Under the pieces are notes generated by a model. That model had not been told where the DNA came from. It did not search any database and saw only the letters and a list, made by a program, of their open reading frames with translations. From Bacteroidales bacterium (GTDB taxonomy: Bacteria > Bacteroidota > Bacteroidia > Bacteroidales > UBA1402), in assembly GCA_023230125.1 (NCBI GenBank), contig JALNXZ010000015.1:1-13607 (forward strand): 13,607 bases of DNA, in the 5' to 3' direction. Of this stretch, positions 6,554 to 13,607 are shown piece by piece (the first letter of the stretch is position 1; each line of letters opens with the position of its first letter). The translations under genes were made by a program, and so were the position numbers.

Positions 6554-7480
6554 ATGGATCAACCAAAAACCGAAACCATTCTGCGTATGTTGGTGTTGCT
6601 TTCCGGCGGCGCTCGTTATACCGTTTCCGAACTGGCTATACACTTTTCGTGTTCAGAACGAACCATCTATCGCGATCTATACACCATGGAGAATGCGGGT
6701 TTTGTTTTGGACAGAACTCAGGGACATTACTCCTTGAATCTTTGCCCTGAGGAAGCTAAAAAACTTCATCGCCTTCTTCATTTCAGCGAAGAAGAAGCCT
6801 ACATCCTGTACCGGGCACTCGAAATGGTTAAAGGCGGAACCTCCGTCAACGAACAGTTGGTCCGTAAACTCAACGCCCTCTACGATTTCCGCGCCCTATC
6901 CAATTTGTCGCGAAAACCCGAAATCGAAATCATACATACCCTCGACGAAGCCATCCGCACCAACAAGCAAGTGAACCTTCATTCTTACCGCTCTTCCCAC
7001 AGCGAAACCATCACCGACCGCATCGTCGAGCCCTTTGAATTTCTTCCCGAATACTCGGCTGTTTGGTGTTTCGACCTTTTCGACAAAACCTGCAAACAAT
7101 TTAAAATTAGTCGTATCGAACAAGTATCTGTGTTGGATTCCAACCGGCAAAACCAAATGCTTCACCGCGTTCCTTTTACAGATGCCTTCAGAATGTCTGC
7201 TTGTGAATCTTTGGCTACCGTTGAGGCCGAACTTTCCCTGAAAGCCGCCAATTTGTTGCGGGAGGAATATCCGTTGGCAGAAAAATATCTAAGTGACCTG
7301 AACGTTTCCGGAACTCTTCGTTACCTGTTGAAGATTCCGGTAGCCGATTACCACGGCATCGGGCGGTTTGTGCTTGGACTCCAGAGAGAAGTGAAGGTGG
7401 TTGGCCCGGAAGAGTTTAAGAATTTTTTACGGGAAGTTCAAAAAAAGATGGGGGTTATGACGGAAACTGTCAGTGGATAA
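6554..7480 (+). CDS. HTH and WYL-domain transcriptional regulator, adjacent to the CRISPR locus
   Basis: A 308-residue regulator counted from the ATG at 6554. Residues ~5-60 form an HTH_11/DeoR-like DNA-binding domain (TVSELAIHFSCSERTIYRDL, residues 23-42) followed by a wing. Residues ~125-195 form the WYL ligand-sensing domain; the name triplet reads WCF (171-173) and the later basic motif is FKISRIEQV (183-191). Residues ~220-300 are the WCX C-terminal extension. WYL proteins often sit beside CRISPR-Cas loci: Sll7009 in Synechocystis represses a type I-D system and WYL1 stimulates Cas13d. This gene is co-directional with cas12a, 167 bases upstream, and no separate cas12a promoter is visible, so it is a plausible regulator of the system. 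The longer frame starting at 6434 is rejected because it begins upstream of the predicted transcription start. Confidence 0.85.
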   Translation: MDQPKTETILRMLVLLSGGARYTVSELAIHFSCSERTIYRDLYTMENAGFVLDRTQGHYSLNLCPEEAKKLHRLLHFSEEEAYILYRALEMVKGGTSVNEQLVRKLNALYDFRALSNLSRKPEIEIIHTLDEAIRTNKQVNLHSYRSSHSETITDRIVEPFEFLPEYSAVWCFDLFDKTCKQFKISRIEQVSVLDSNRQNQMLHRVPFTDAFRMSACESLATVEAELSLKAANLLREEYPLAEKYLSDLNVSGTLRYLLKIPVADYHGIGRFVLGLQREVKVVGPEEFKNFLREVQKKMGVMTETVSG

Positions 7481-7509
7481 GGGTTTATTTGTAAGAAAAT
7501 CAAGAAATA

Positions 7510-7564
7510 TGATTAGCAGTGTTCAGTATATGCATTTTTTGCACATACTGAACACTGCTAATCA
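7510..7564. repeat. Large near-perfect inverted repeat (hairpin) between the WYL gene and cas12a
   Basis: Arms at 7510-7529 and 7545-7564 are perfectly complementary over 20 bases. After one A/C mismatch (7530/7544) the stem resumes with TGCA (7531-7534) and TGCA (7540-7543), leaving a five-T loop (7535-7539). No T-run follows on the plus side, so it is not a standard intrinsic terminator. Possible roles are an operator for the WYL dimer, an attenuator or RNA-processing signal in a WYL-cas transcript, or a miniature mobile repeat. Confidence 0.9.
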
Positions 7565-7647
7565 CTACAATACAAGTTAGAACCCATTACCCTAATTCGC
7601 TATGCCTTAATCCTAAGATAAACTATTAAATAACAAACAACTCTATC

Positions 7648-10600
7648 ATGAAAAACACTAATTTGTCAATTTTTACAGGCCTTTATCCGTTATCCAAAAC
7701 ATTGCGTTTTGAGTTGATTCCCCAAGGAAAATTTACCTTAGAGAACTTTGTCAAAAGCCAGTCCTTCGAATCGGACGTAAAACGTGCCGAAGCCTATCCC
7801 ATCGTAAAACAAATCATTGACAGTTATCATAAATGGTTTATTGACGATTCGTTAAAAGAACTGAATCTCGATTGGCAACCGTTGAAAGTTGCCATAGAAC
7901 AATATAGAATTGACAAAGACAAAAAGGCATTACAGGAGGTTCAGAAAGCCAAACGCAAGGAGATAAACGAAGCTTTTATAAAACATCCCGATTTTAAATA
8001 TCTATTCAAAGAAGATTTGATATCCAATTTATTACCTGTTTGGATTCAGAACTCTGATGACACAGATATCGAAAAGAAAAAAGAAGCCGTACAAACGTTT
8101 CATCGTTTTTCGACTTATTTTACCGGATTCCATAAAAACAGAGAAAACATCTATTCAGCTGATGATATAAGCACTTCTGTACCCCATAGATTGATACATG
8201 ACAATTTTCCAAAATTTATGGGAAATTTGGAAGTGTTTGAATTCATAAAAAATGAATGCCCGTCAGTATTAGAAGAGACAGTCCGTGAATTATTGCCATT
8301 TTTAGAAGGAATACAAATCGACGATGTCTTTTCTCTTGACTTTTTCAATCACTGCTTAACACAAAATGGAATTGATTTTTACAATCGGATTATCGGTGGT
8401 GTTACGCCTGAAAATGGACAAAAACGGCGTGGGTTGAATGAGTTCATTAATCTCTACAAACAACAGCATCCGGAGTTTGCCAAAAACAAGAAAATCAAAA
8501 AGATGGTTGTCTTGTTCAAGCAAATTTTAAGCGATCGGGAATCGTTGTCATTCATCCCCGAAATATTTGTGGATGACAAACAGTTACAAGAAAGCATCTC
8601 GACCTTTTACACACAAGAACTTCTGAATTTTGAGGCAGAAGGACGAACCATTAATATCTGTGAAGAATTGGCAAGTCTGATCACTCGCCTTTCAGATTAT
8701 GACCCTTCTAAATTATACATTCAGCAGCACGAACTTACAGCCGTGTCACAAAAGCTACTTGGATCGTGGGGAGAGATAAACTACTGTTTATCAAACTATG
8801 CCGAATCAAAATTCGGTACAGCCGAAAAGCCATCGAACAAAAAGAAAATAGATGGTTGGTTGAAATCCACCGAGTTTAGTTTAACCGAATTAAATACCGC
8901 TTTGCAACAGGCCGGGAAAGAGGAACGTATTGAACAGTACTTTGACGACATAAAGACGCTTGCGCAAAACATCAAGATAAGTTACGAAGAGACACAGCCA
9001 ATTTTTGAAAAAAAATATCATGCGGAGTTGCATCTAAGAGAACAAGCCGATGATGTGGAGAAGCTAAAAACTTTTTTGGATGCCTTGCAGGAACTGATGC
9101 ATCGGTTGAAACCTCTTTGTATCAGCGAAGAAGCCGACAGAGACACTTCATTCTACAACGAATTCGATTTGTTGTATAACCAGTTAATTCTCGTTGTACC
9201 AGTATATAATAAAGTGCGGAATTACATTACACAGAAATTAGGTGAAGAGAACAAGATCAAGCTCAATTTCGAAAACCCGACTTTAGCAAATGGGTGGGAT
9301 GTGAATAAAGAAGATGCAAATACCTGTGTGATATTGCTTAAGGATAACAAGTATTACCTAGGAATAATGAACGCCAAAAACAAACCAAAATTTACAAAAA
9401 CGAAAGTAAGGAGCGATGAAGTTTGCTATCAGAAAATGGTTTACAAATTATTGCCGGGACCAAATAAGATGCTTCCAAAGGTCTTCTTTTCCAAAAAAGG
9501 AATAGAAACCTTCAATCCTCCCCAATACATTTTGGATGGTTATAATGACGGAAAACACAAAAAAGGCAGCACCTTTAACCTCGAATTTTGTTATCAGTTG
9601 ATTGATTATTTCAAATTGGCGATAAGCCAACATGCCGATTGGAAAAACTTCGAATTTCAATTTTCAGAGACAAAAACCTATAAAGACATCAGTGCCTTTT
9701 ACAAAGAAATATCAGAACAAGGTTATAAACTAACATTTGACGATATTCCCGAATGCCAAATTACCGAATGGGTAAACGAAGGAAAACTCTTCCTTTTTCA
9801 GATCTACAACAAAGACTTTTCAGCAGGAGCTACCGGTCGTCCCAATTTGCATACCCTATATTGGAAAAGCCTTTTTACTCCCGAAAATCTGAAAGACGTA
9901 GTGTTAAAACTCAACGGCGAAGCCGAGTTCTTTTATCGCGACAGCAACATTAAAAAAGCAGCATCACACAAGGTTGGTGAAAAGATGGTCAACCGCCGTG
10001 ACATAAACGGACAATCCATACCGGACGCTGTCCATAAAGAATTGTTTTTGTATTTCAACAAAAGAAACAAACAGGCACTCAGCAATGAAGCCAAAGCTTA
10101 TTTGGACAAAATAACGGTAAAAGATGTTACCCATGAAATCATTAAAGACCGTCGCTACACACAGCCAAAATTCTTGTTTCATGTACCGATGACCATCAAT
10201 TTCAAAGCCGATACCAAAAATGAATACATGAATGAACGGGTTCGGGAATTTTTGGCAAACAATCCGAATGTGAATATTATTGGCCTTGACCGCGGCGAAC
10301 GGCATTTGATTTATCTCTCAGTGATAAACCAAAAAGGTGAGATTCTTAAGCAAAAGTCCTATAACACCATTACCGACACCGATTATCAGGAAAAACTGGT
10401 GCAACGTGAAAAAGAACGCGATGAAGCCCGCAAAAGCTGGGGTACCATCGGAAAAATCAAAGAACTGAAAGAAGGATACCTCTCACAGGTAATCCACGAA
10501 ATAGCCACCATGATGGTGGAAAATAATGCCATAGTCGTACTTGAAGACCTGAACTTCGGGTTTAAACGCGGTCGATTCAAAGTAGAACGTCAAGTGTACC

Positions 10601-11430
10601 AAAAGTTTGAAAAAATGCTGATAGACAAGCTCAACTACCTTGTGTTCAAGGAAAAAGCACCTTTGGAAGCCGGTGGTGTTTTGAATGGCTATCAATTGGC
10701 CGAGAAGTTCACGAGTTTCAAAGACTTGGGTAAACAGTGTGGTTTTTTATTCTATGTACCTGCAGCATATACTTCCAAAATTGACCCAACCACCGGTTTT
10801 GTCAATTTACTAAATTTGAATTATACCAACGTTAAAGATGCGCAAATCCTGTTTGGCGATATGGACAGCATCCGTTACAATCCGGTGACCGATTATTTTG
10901 AATTTGCCTTGAACTATGACAAGTTCAAAACCCCTCAAACCGATTGGCGTAAAACCTGGACGATTTGTACCATAGGCAGAAAACGCTTTGCATACATCAC
11001 CGGCGAAAACGGACAAAAGGAGACGCAGACCATTGATGTGACACAATCCCTAAAGGAGCTTTTTGAAAAAAATAGCATTGACTACACTACCGGAAACAAC
11101 CTGCAAGATGTCATTTGCCAGCAAACGACAGTCGACTTCTACAAAACCCTGTTGTGGCTACTCAAACTAACCATGCAAATGCGAAACAGCAACGCTACCA
11201 CCAACGAAGACTTTATTTTATCGCCTGTTAAGAACAACCAAGGTGAATTCTTCATGAGTAACAACAACCCCAACGGTACTCTACCCGCTGATGCCGATGC
11301 CAACGGAGCCTATCACATTGCCCTGAAAGGGCTGTATTTAATGAAGAAGGTCTTCCCGGCAGGAAGTAAGGATATGAAGATTGAACATAAGGAGTGGTTT
11401 GAGTTTGCACAAAAAATGCATATCAAATAA
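7648..11430 (+). CDS. cas12a: Type V-A CRISPR effector nuclease Cas12a (Cpf1)
   Basis: A full-length 1260-residue Cas12a, within the usual range of about 1200-1350. It processes pre-crRNA and cuts DNA next to a T-rich PAM. The N-terminus has LYPLSKTLRFELIPQGK (11-27). Helical REC lobes fill about 25-525, then WED/PI: NGWDVNKE (548-555) and MLPK (608-611) align N548, K554 and K611 with PAM-contacting S542, K548 and K607 of AsCas12a, so a TTTV-like PAM is expected. crRNA processing: H774 and K833 match AsCas12a H800 and K860, while K809 is replaced by R783. RuvC-I is GLDRGERHLIY with D881; the bridge helix starts near W931; RuvC-II is VLEDLNFGFKRGRF with E966; the Nuc arginine is R1179 in QMRNSN; RuvC-III is DADANGAYH with D1217. 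The stop abuts the cas4 ATG. No promoter box or ribosome site is visible just upstream. Confidence 0.98.
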   Translation: MKNTNLSIFTGLYPLSKTLRFELIPQGKFTLENFVKSQSFESDVKRAEAYPIVKQIIDSYHKWFIDDSLKELNLDWQPLKVAIEQYRIDKDKKALQEVQKAKRKEINEAFIKHPDFKYLFKEDLISNLLPVWIQNSDDTDIEKKKEAVQTFHRFSTYFTGFHKNRENIYSADDISTSVPHRLIHDNFPKFMGNLEVFEFIKNECPSVLEETVRELLPFLEGIQIDDVFSLDFFNHCLTQNGIDFYNRIIGGVTPENGQKRRGLNEFINLYKQQHPEFAKNKKIKKMVVLFKQILSDRESLSFIPEIFVDDKQLQESISTFYTQELLNFEAEGRTINICEELASLITRLSDYDPSKLYIQQHELTAVSQKLLGSWGEINYCLSNYAESKFGTAEKPSNKKKIDGWLKSTEFSLTELNTALQQAGKEERIEQYFDDIKTLAQNIKISYEETQPIFEKKYHAELHLREQADDVEKLKTFLDALQELMHRLKPLCISEEADRDTSFYNEFDLLYNQLILVVPVYNKVRNYITQKLGEENKIKLNFENPTLANGWDVNKEDANTCVILLKDNKYYLGIMNAKNKPKFTKTKVRSDEVCYQKMVYKLLPGPNKMLPKVFFSKKGIETFNPPQYILDGYNDGKHKKGSTFNLEFCYQLIDYFKLAISQHADWKNFEFQFSETKTYKDISAFYKEISEQGYKLTFDDIPECQITEWVNEGKLFLFQIYNKDFSAGATGRPNLHTLYWKSLFTPENLKDVVLKLNGEAEFFYRDSNIKKAASHKVGEKMVNRRDINGQSIPDAVHKELFLYFNKRNKQALSNEAKAYLDKITVKDVTHEIIKDRRYTQPKFLFHVPMTINFKADTKNEYMNERVREFLANNPNVNIIGLDRGERHLIYLSVINQKGEILKQKSYNTITDTDYQEKLVQREKERDEARKSWGTIGKIKELKEGYLSQVIHEIATMMVENNAIVVLEDLNFGFKRGRFKVERQVYQKFEKMLIDKLNYLVFKEKAPLEAGGVLNGYQLAEKFTSFKDLGKQCGFLFYVPAAYTSKIDPTTGFVNLLNLNYTNVKDAQILFGDMDSIRYNPVTDYFEFALNYDKFKTPQTDWRKTWTICTIGRKRFAYITGENGQKETQTIDVTQSLKELFEKNSIDYTTGNNLQDVICQQTTVDFYKTLLWLLKLTMQMRNSNATTNEDFILSPVKNNQGEFFMSNNNPNGTLPADADANGAYHIALKGLYLMKKVFPAGSKDMKIEHKEWFEFAQKMHIK

Positions 11431-11997
11431 ATGCCAGACTACATCTCCATCTCAACCCTAAACGACTTCATCTTTTGCCCATATTCCATTTATTTGCATA
11501 ATGTGTATATGGGCGGAGACGAAGAGTTGGTGCACGCCACCCCTCAAACACAGGGCAAAACAGCTCATGCTGCCATTGACGAAAAAACGTACAGTAGCAG
11601 GAAAGATGAAATTACGTCATTGTCAGTTTACAGCAACGAGCTGGGTATTATTGGAAAGATCGATTTGTACAAAGGACGAGAAAAGCTCTTGATTGAACGA
11701 AAATATCAGCTTAATACCATTTATCAAGGGCAAATATATCAGCTTTGGGCACAATACTTTTGCATGATGGAAATGGGCTATATAATTGAAAAGTTGGCTT
11801 TTTATGCCATTTCAACCAATAAGATATTTCCTGTTGAAATTCCTACAAGTGAGGACAAAAGAGAACTGCAGGATTTTATTCTACGGTTTAAAACATTTGA
11901 CCCGACTCAACCAATTTCAGTCAACATAAACAAGTGTACACATTGCATCTATTGCAACTTGTGTGATAAAATTGACACCGAAAATGTTTACACATAA
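11431..11997 (+). CDS. cas4: CRISPR adaptation exonuclease Cas4
   Basis: A 188-residue Cas4, a RecB-like iron-sulphur nuclease that trims prespacers and helps select those with a PAM before Cas1-Cas2 integration. Nuclease residues visible are H46 (KTAHAAID), D78 (GKIDLY), E89 and K91 (LLIERKY), and the QIYQLWAQ helix (101-108). The iron-sulphur ligands are C16 (FIFCPYS) with the C-terminal cluster C169, C172, C175 and C178; four of these five would suffice. Its ATG follows the cas12a stop with no gap and its end overlaps cas1, so the three are translationally coupled. The cas12a-cas4-cas1-cas2 order is the standard V-A arrangement. Confidence 0.95.
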   Translation: MPDYISISTLNDFIFCPYSIYLHNVYMGGDEELVHATPQTQGKTAHAAIDEKTYSSRKDEITSLSVYSNELGIIGKIDLYKGREKLLIERKYQLNTIYQGQIYQLWAQYFCMMEMGYIIEKLAFYAISTNKIFPVEIPTSEDKRELQDFILRFKTFDPTQPISVNINKCTHCIYCNLCDKIDTENVYT

Positions 11998-12952
11998 AGA
12001 CATTGAATACCGGTCCGTCTTTGTTGTCAATTGCATTGAAAACAAAGCATTACGGGTAGAAAGCGGTGCGCTCCTCTTGGAAGACACTGAAGAAAAGAAA
12101 ACACTAACCAAGTTGCCATTTCAAAAGATACTGGCCCTATTTGTAATCGGACATATTACGGTGACTACCGCCTTGATTGATAAATGCACCAGGTATGGTA
12201 TTCCCCTTGTGGTAATGAAACCAAACTTTCGTCCAGTCTTCTTCTTTTCGATTACTGCTGAAGCAAATTATTTATTGAGGCAAAAACAATACGAGCTGGA
12301 TAAGAATGACTTGACAATTCCAAAAGTCTTAGTAACAAATAAAATCCGTAATCAGTTGAGGGCGTTAGAAAAGACGCGCCTGAAAACGGAGTCCGTTCAA
12401 AAAGCAAAAGAACAATGTTCTATAGCATTACAACTCGTTTCTGAAGCTACCGATTACGATACTATCATGGGATTGGAAGGCCGAATTGCAAAGACGTTTT
12501 TCTCAGCTTATTTCGAACAACTTAACTGGAAGGGTCGCTGTCCAAGAGCGAAAACAGATCCGATCAACGTAACACTCGATATCGGCTACACCATCCTGTT
12601 TAATTATATTGAAGCCTTTGTGCGCTTGTTCGGTTTTGATCCTTACATTGGGGTTTATCACCGACTCTGGTTTAAACGGAAATCGCTTATTTGTGATTTG
12701 ATGGAGCCGTACCGCTGTTTGATTGATCAGCAGATCCGTAAAGCCTTCAATACCAAACAATGTAAGCCAGAAGACTTCAATTTTATAAAAAATGAATATG
12801 TACTGAAGAACGAGAAAAACGGCGAATACACCAAAATGTTTTATGATGTGCTAATTGAGCACAAATCTGAAGTTTTCAAATATGTGCGCGATTATTACCG
12901 TTGTTTCATGCAACGAAAAAGTATTAGCCATTATCCGCAATTTCTAATTTAG
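11984..12952 (+). CDS. cas1: CRISPR integrase Cas1
   Basis: A 322-residue Cas1, the integrase that inserts new spacers at the leader end of the array. The N-terminal beta domain covers about 1-85 and the alpha-helical catalytic domain the rest. Metal-binding residues are E165 (MGLEGRIAKTFF), H226 (GVYHRLWFKRKS) and D238 (SLICDLMEPYR), with E241 nearby. The ATG at 11984 overlaps the cas4 end by 14 bases and gives the expected start MFTHKDIEYRS. A GTG at 11963 would add seven residues but enlarges the overlap to 35 bases, so it is less likely. There is no sign of a reverse transcriptase or other fusion. Confidence 0.96.
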   Translation: MFTHKDIEYRSVFVVNCIENKALRVESGALLLEDTEEKKTLTKLPFQKILALFVIGHITVTTALIDKCTRYGIPLVVMKPNFRPVFFFSITAEANYLLRQKQYELDKNDLTIPKVLVTNKIRNQLRALEKTRLKTESVQKAKEQCSIALQLVSEATDYDTIMGLEGRIAKTFFSAYFEQLNWKGRCPRAKTDPINVTLDIGYTILFNYIEAFVRLFGFDPYIGVYHRLWFKRKSLICDLMEPYRCLIDQQIRKAFNTKQCKPEDFNFIKNEYVLKNEKNGEYTKMFYDVLIEHKSEVFKYVRDYYRCFMQRKSISHYPQFLI

Positions 12953-12960
12953 CAGAAGTT

Positions 12961-13236
12961 ATGTTGGTGGTAAGTTATGATATATCAAACGATAAACTAC
13001 GCACACAATTTGCGAAGATGTTGGTAAAGCATGGTGGTGTGCGTTTGCAATTTTCCGTTTTTGAGATTAATAACACAAAACGCATCCAAGATATCCTCAA
13101 GGTTAAGATTGAAGGCCTTTTTGCAAAGAAATTCGGTGGATGCGACAGTATATTTATTTTTGAGACCGACGAGAAAAAAGCAATCAAATACGGGAATGCG
13201 ATTCATCGTGATCAAAAGTTAATATTCTTTTCATGA
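12961..13236 (+). CDS. cas2: CRISPR adaptation protein Cas2
   Basis: A 91-residue Cas2, the dimeric ferredoxin-fold scaffold of the Cas1-Cas2 integration complex. The first strand MLVVSYDIS carries the conserved D7, followed by the helix NDKLRTQFAKMLVKHG and the strand RLQFSVFEI. Length is normal for the family. It starts eight bases after cas1 and ends 179 bases before the first repeat, completing the operon. Confidence 0.95.
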   Translation: MLVVSYDISNDKLRTQFAKMLVKHGGVRLQFSVFEINNTKRIQDILKVKIEGLFAKKFGGCDSIFIFETDEKKAIKYGNAIHRDQKLIFFS

Positions 13237-13415
13237 CAAATGGCAGTCTTTATTTTTTTAGATGGAATATCTTTTTACCGTTATACTATTGGAATATAGG
13301 TGCTTAATTTATCGCTTGCTTTTTTTGTGAAAATAGGTGGGGTCTGGCTTTTTGTAATAAACGGATCTAAATCCCAATAATTATGCTACTTTTGTAGTGT
13401 CTTTTTAAAGATAGA
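13237..13415 (+). promoter_or_regulatory. CRISPR leader with candidate -7 promoter box
   Basis: This 179-base AT-rich stretch lies between cas2 and the first repeat and is the leader by position and repeat orientation. TACTTTTG (13387-13394) is an exact TAnnTTTG -7 match about 22 bases before the first repeat, but no TTTG sits at the expected -33 distance; the nearest (13351-13354) is 32 bases away. The same place forms CTAC-TTTT-GTAG (13386-13397), a hairpin like the repeat's own stem. A weak AGAT/ATCT hairpin before a T-run near 13260-13277 is too short to call as a terminator after cas2. Confidence 0.6.
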
Positions 13416-13607
13416 GGCTAAACGCCTGTTTAAATTTCTACTATTGTAGATCATAAATAACGTCGGATCTGCACTATTGGCGGCTAAACGCCTGTTTAAA
13501 TTTCTACTATTGTAGATCAGTCAGGGGCTTGGGTGGGTTAAAGAAATGGCTAAACGCCTGTTTAAATTTCTACTATTGTAGATATCAATCGTGCTTCGGC
13601 CTCTGTG
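13416..13607 (+). CRISPR. Type V-A CRISPR array, first three repeats (continues beyond the window)
   Basis: Three identical 36-base repeats at 13416-13451, 13482-13517 and 13548-13583, with 30-base spacers at 13452-13481 and 13518-13547 and a third spacer cut off at 13607 after 24 bases. The repeat begins GGCTAAACGCC and ends in AATTTCTACTATTGTAGAT, the Cas12a handle with stem TCTAC/GTAGA and loop TATT. The handle directly precedes each spacer, so the crRNA is read from the plus strand, as are the cas genes. The upstream half of the repeat can form another hairpin, TAAAC-GCCT-GTTTA. I saw no spacer match elsewhere in the window, but checked by eye only. Confidence 0.99.

Noticed and set aside
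7510..7564. Insertion-sequence end or transposon inverted repeats
   Set aside because: The arms are separated only by a five-base loop and a few paired bases, with no transposase and no target-site duplication seen; better described as a hairpin.
9964..10305. 113-codon open frame on the minus strand inside cas12a
   Set aside because: It lies opposite a conserved part of cas12a (WED/RuvC-I) and has no family resemblance; it is an antisense shadow.
11963..11983. GTG start for cas1 adding seven residues
   Set aside because: It enlarges the overlap with cas4 to 35 bases and the added residues are not typical; the ATG at 11984 gives a normal Cas1 start.
13237..13300. Intrinsic terminator after cas2
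   Set aside because: Only a four-base AGAT/ATCT stem precedes a T-run, which is too weak to support.
13386..13415. CreR-type guide RNA in the leader that would direct Cas12a to its own promoter
   Set aside because: The sequence after the CTAC-TTTT-GTAG hairpin shows no match to the cas12a upstream region. An 11-base match near 482-492 lacks a T-rich PAM and is probably chance.

Overview
The window looks like a Bacteroidetes (Bacteroidia-type) chromosome segment. The protein secreted near the middle carries a type IX secretion C-terminal sorting domain, several promoters fit the Bacteroidetes pattern (a TTG or TTTG -33 box, 19-20 bases, then TAnnTTTG), and start codons lack Shine-Dalgarno sequences. 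The genus cannot be fixed from the sequence alone.

Layout. 1-475 is the 3' end of guaA (GMP synthase), the only housekeeping gene. 476-932 is gene-free: a GC-rich island followed by AT-rich promoter DNA. 933-2291 is a two-gene toxin-antitoxin module, an MqsR-like toxin followed by an antitoxin that joins an MqsA-like N-terminus, an HTH and a Panacea (DUF4065/SocA-like) domain. 2292-2740 is a second gene-free stretch with another GC-rich island. 2741-4357 encodes a secreted protein with two ice-binding-like (DUF3494) domains. Then come a 51-residue membrane protein of the lmo0937/DUF5670 type, a clear intrinsic terminator and a doubtful 53-residue ORF. 4846-6180 (minus strand) is an AAA/STAND-like ATPase fused to a DUF234 nuclease-like domain. 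Its promoter is bracketed by a 38-bp imperfect direct repeat.

The right half is a complete type V-A CRISPR-Cas locus, all on the plus strand: a WYL-domain regulator (6554-7480), an intergenic region holding a near-perfect hairpin with 20-bp uninterrupted outer arms, cas12a (7648-11430), cas4, cas1, cas2, a leader of about 180 bp, and the first three repeats of an array that runs off the window. All catalytic residues I can place in Cas12a (D881, E966, R1179, D1217), Cas4, Cas1 and Cas2 are intact, so the system looks functional for acquisition, crRNA maturation and interference. cas12a, cas4 and cas1 abut or overlap and cas2 follows after 8 bases, which indicates one operon.

The most unusual parts are regulatory. 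They are the WYL gene plus large hairpin directly ahead of cas12a with no separate cas12a promoter visible, a repeat-like CTAC-TTTT-GTAG hairpin in the CRISPR leader that coincides with a -7 promoter box, and the duplicated palindromic element at the ATPase promoter. The core Cas proteins belong to a known system.
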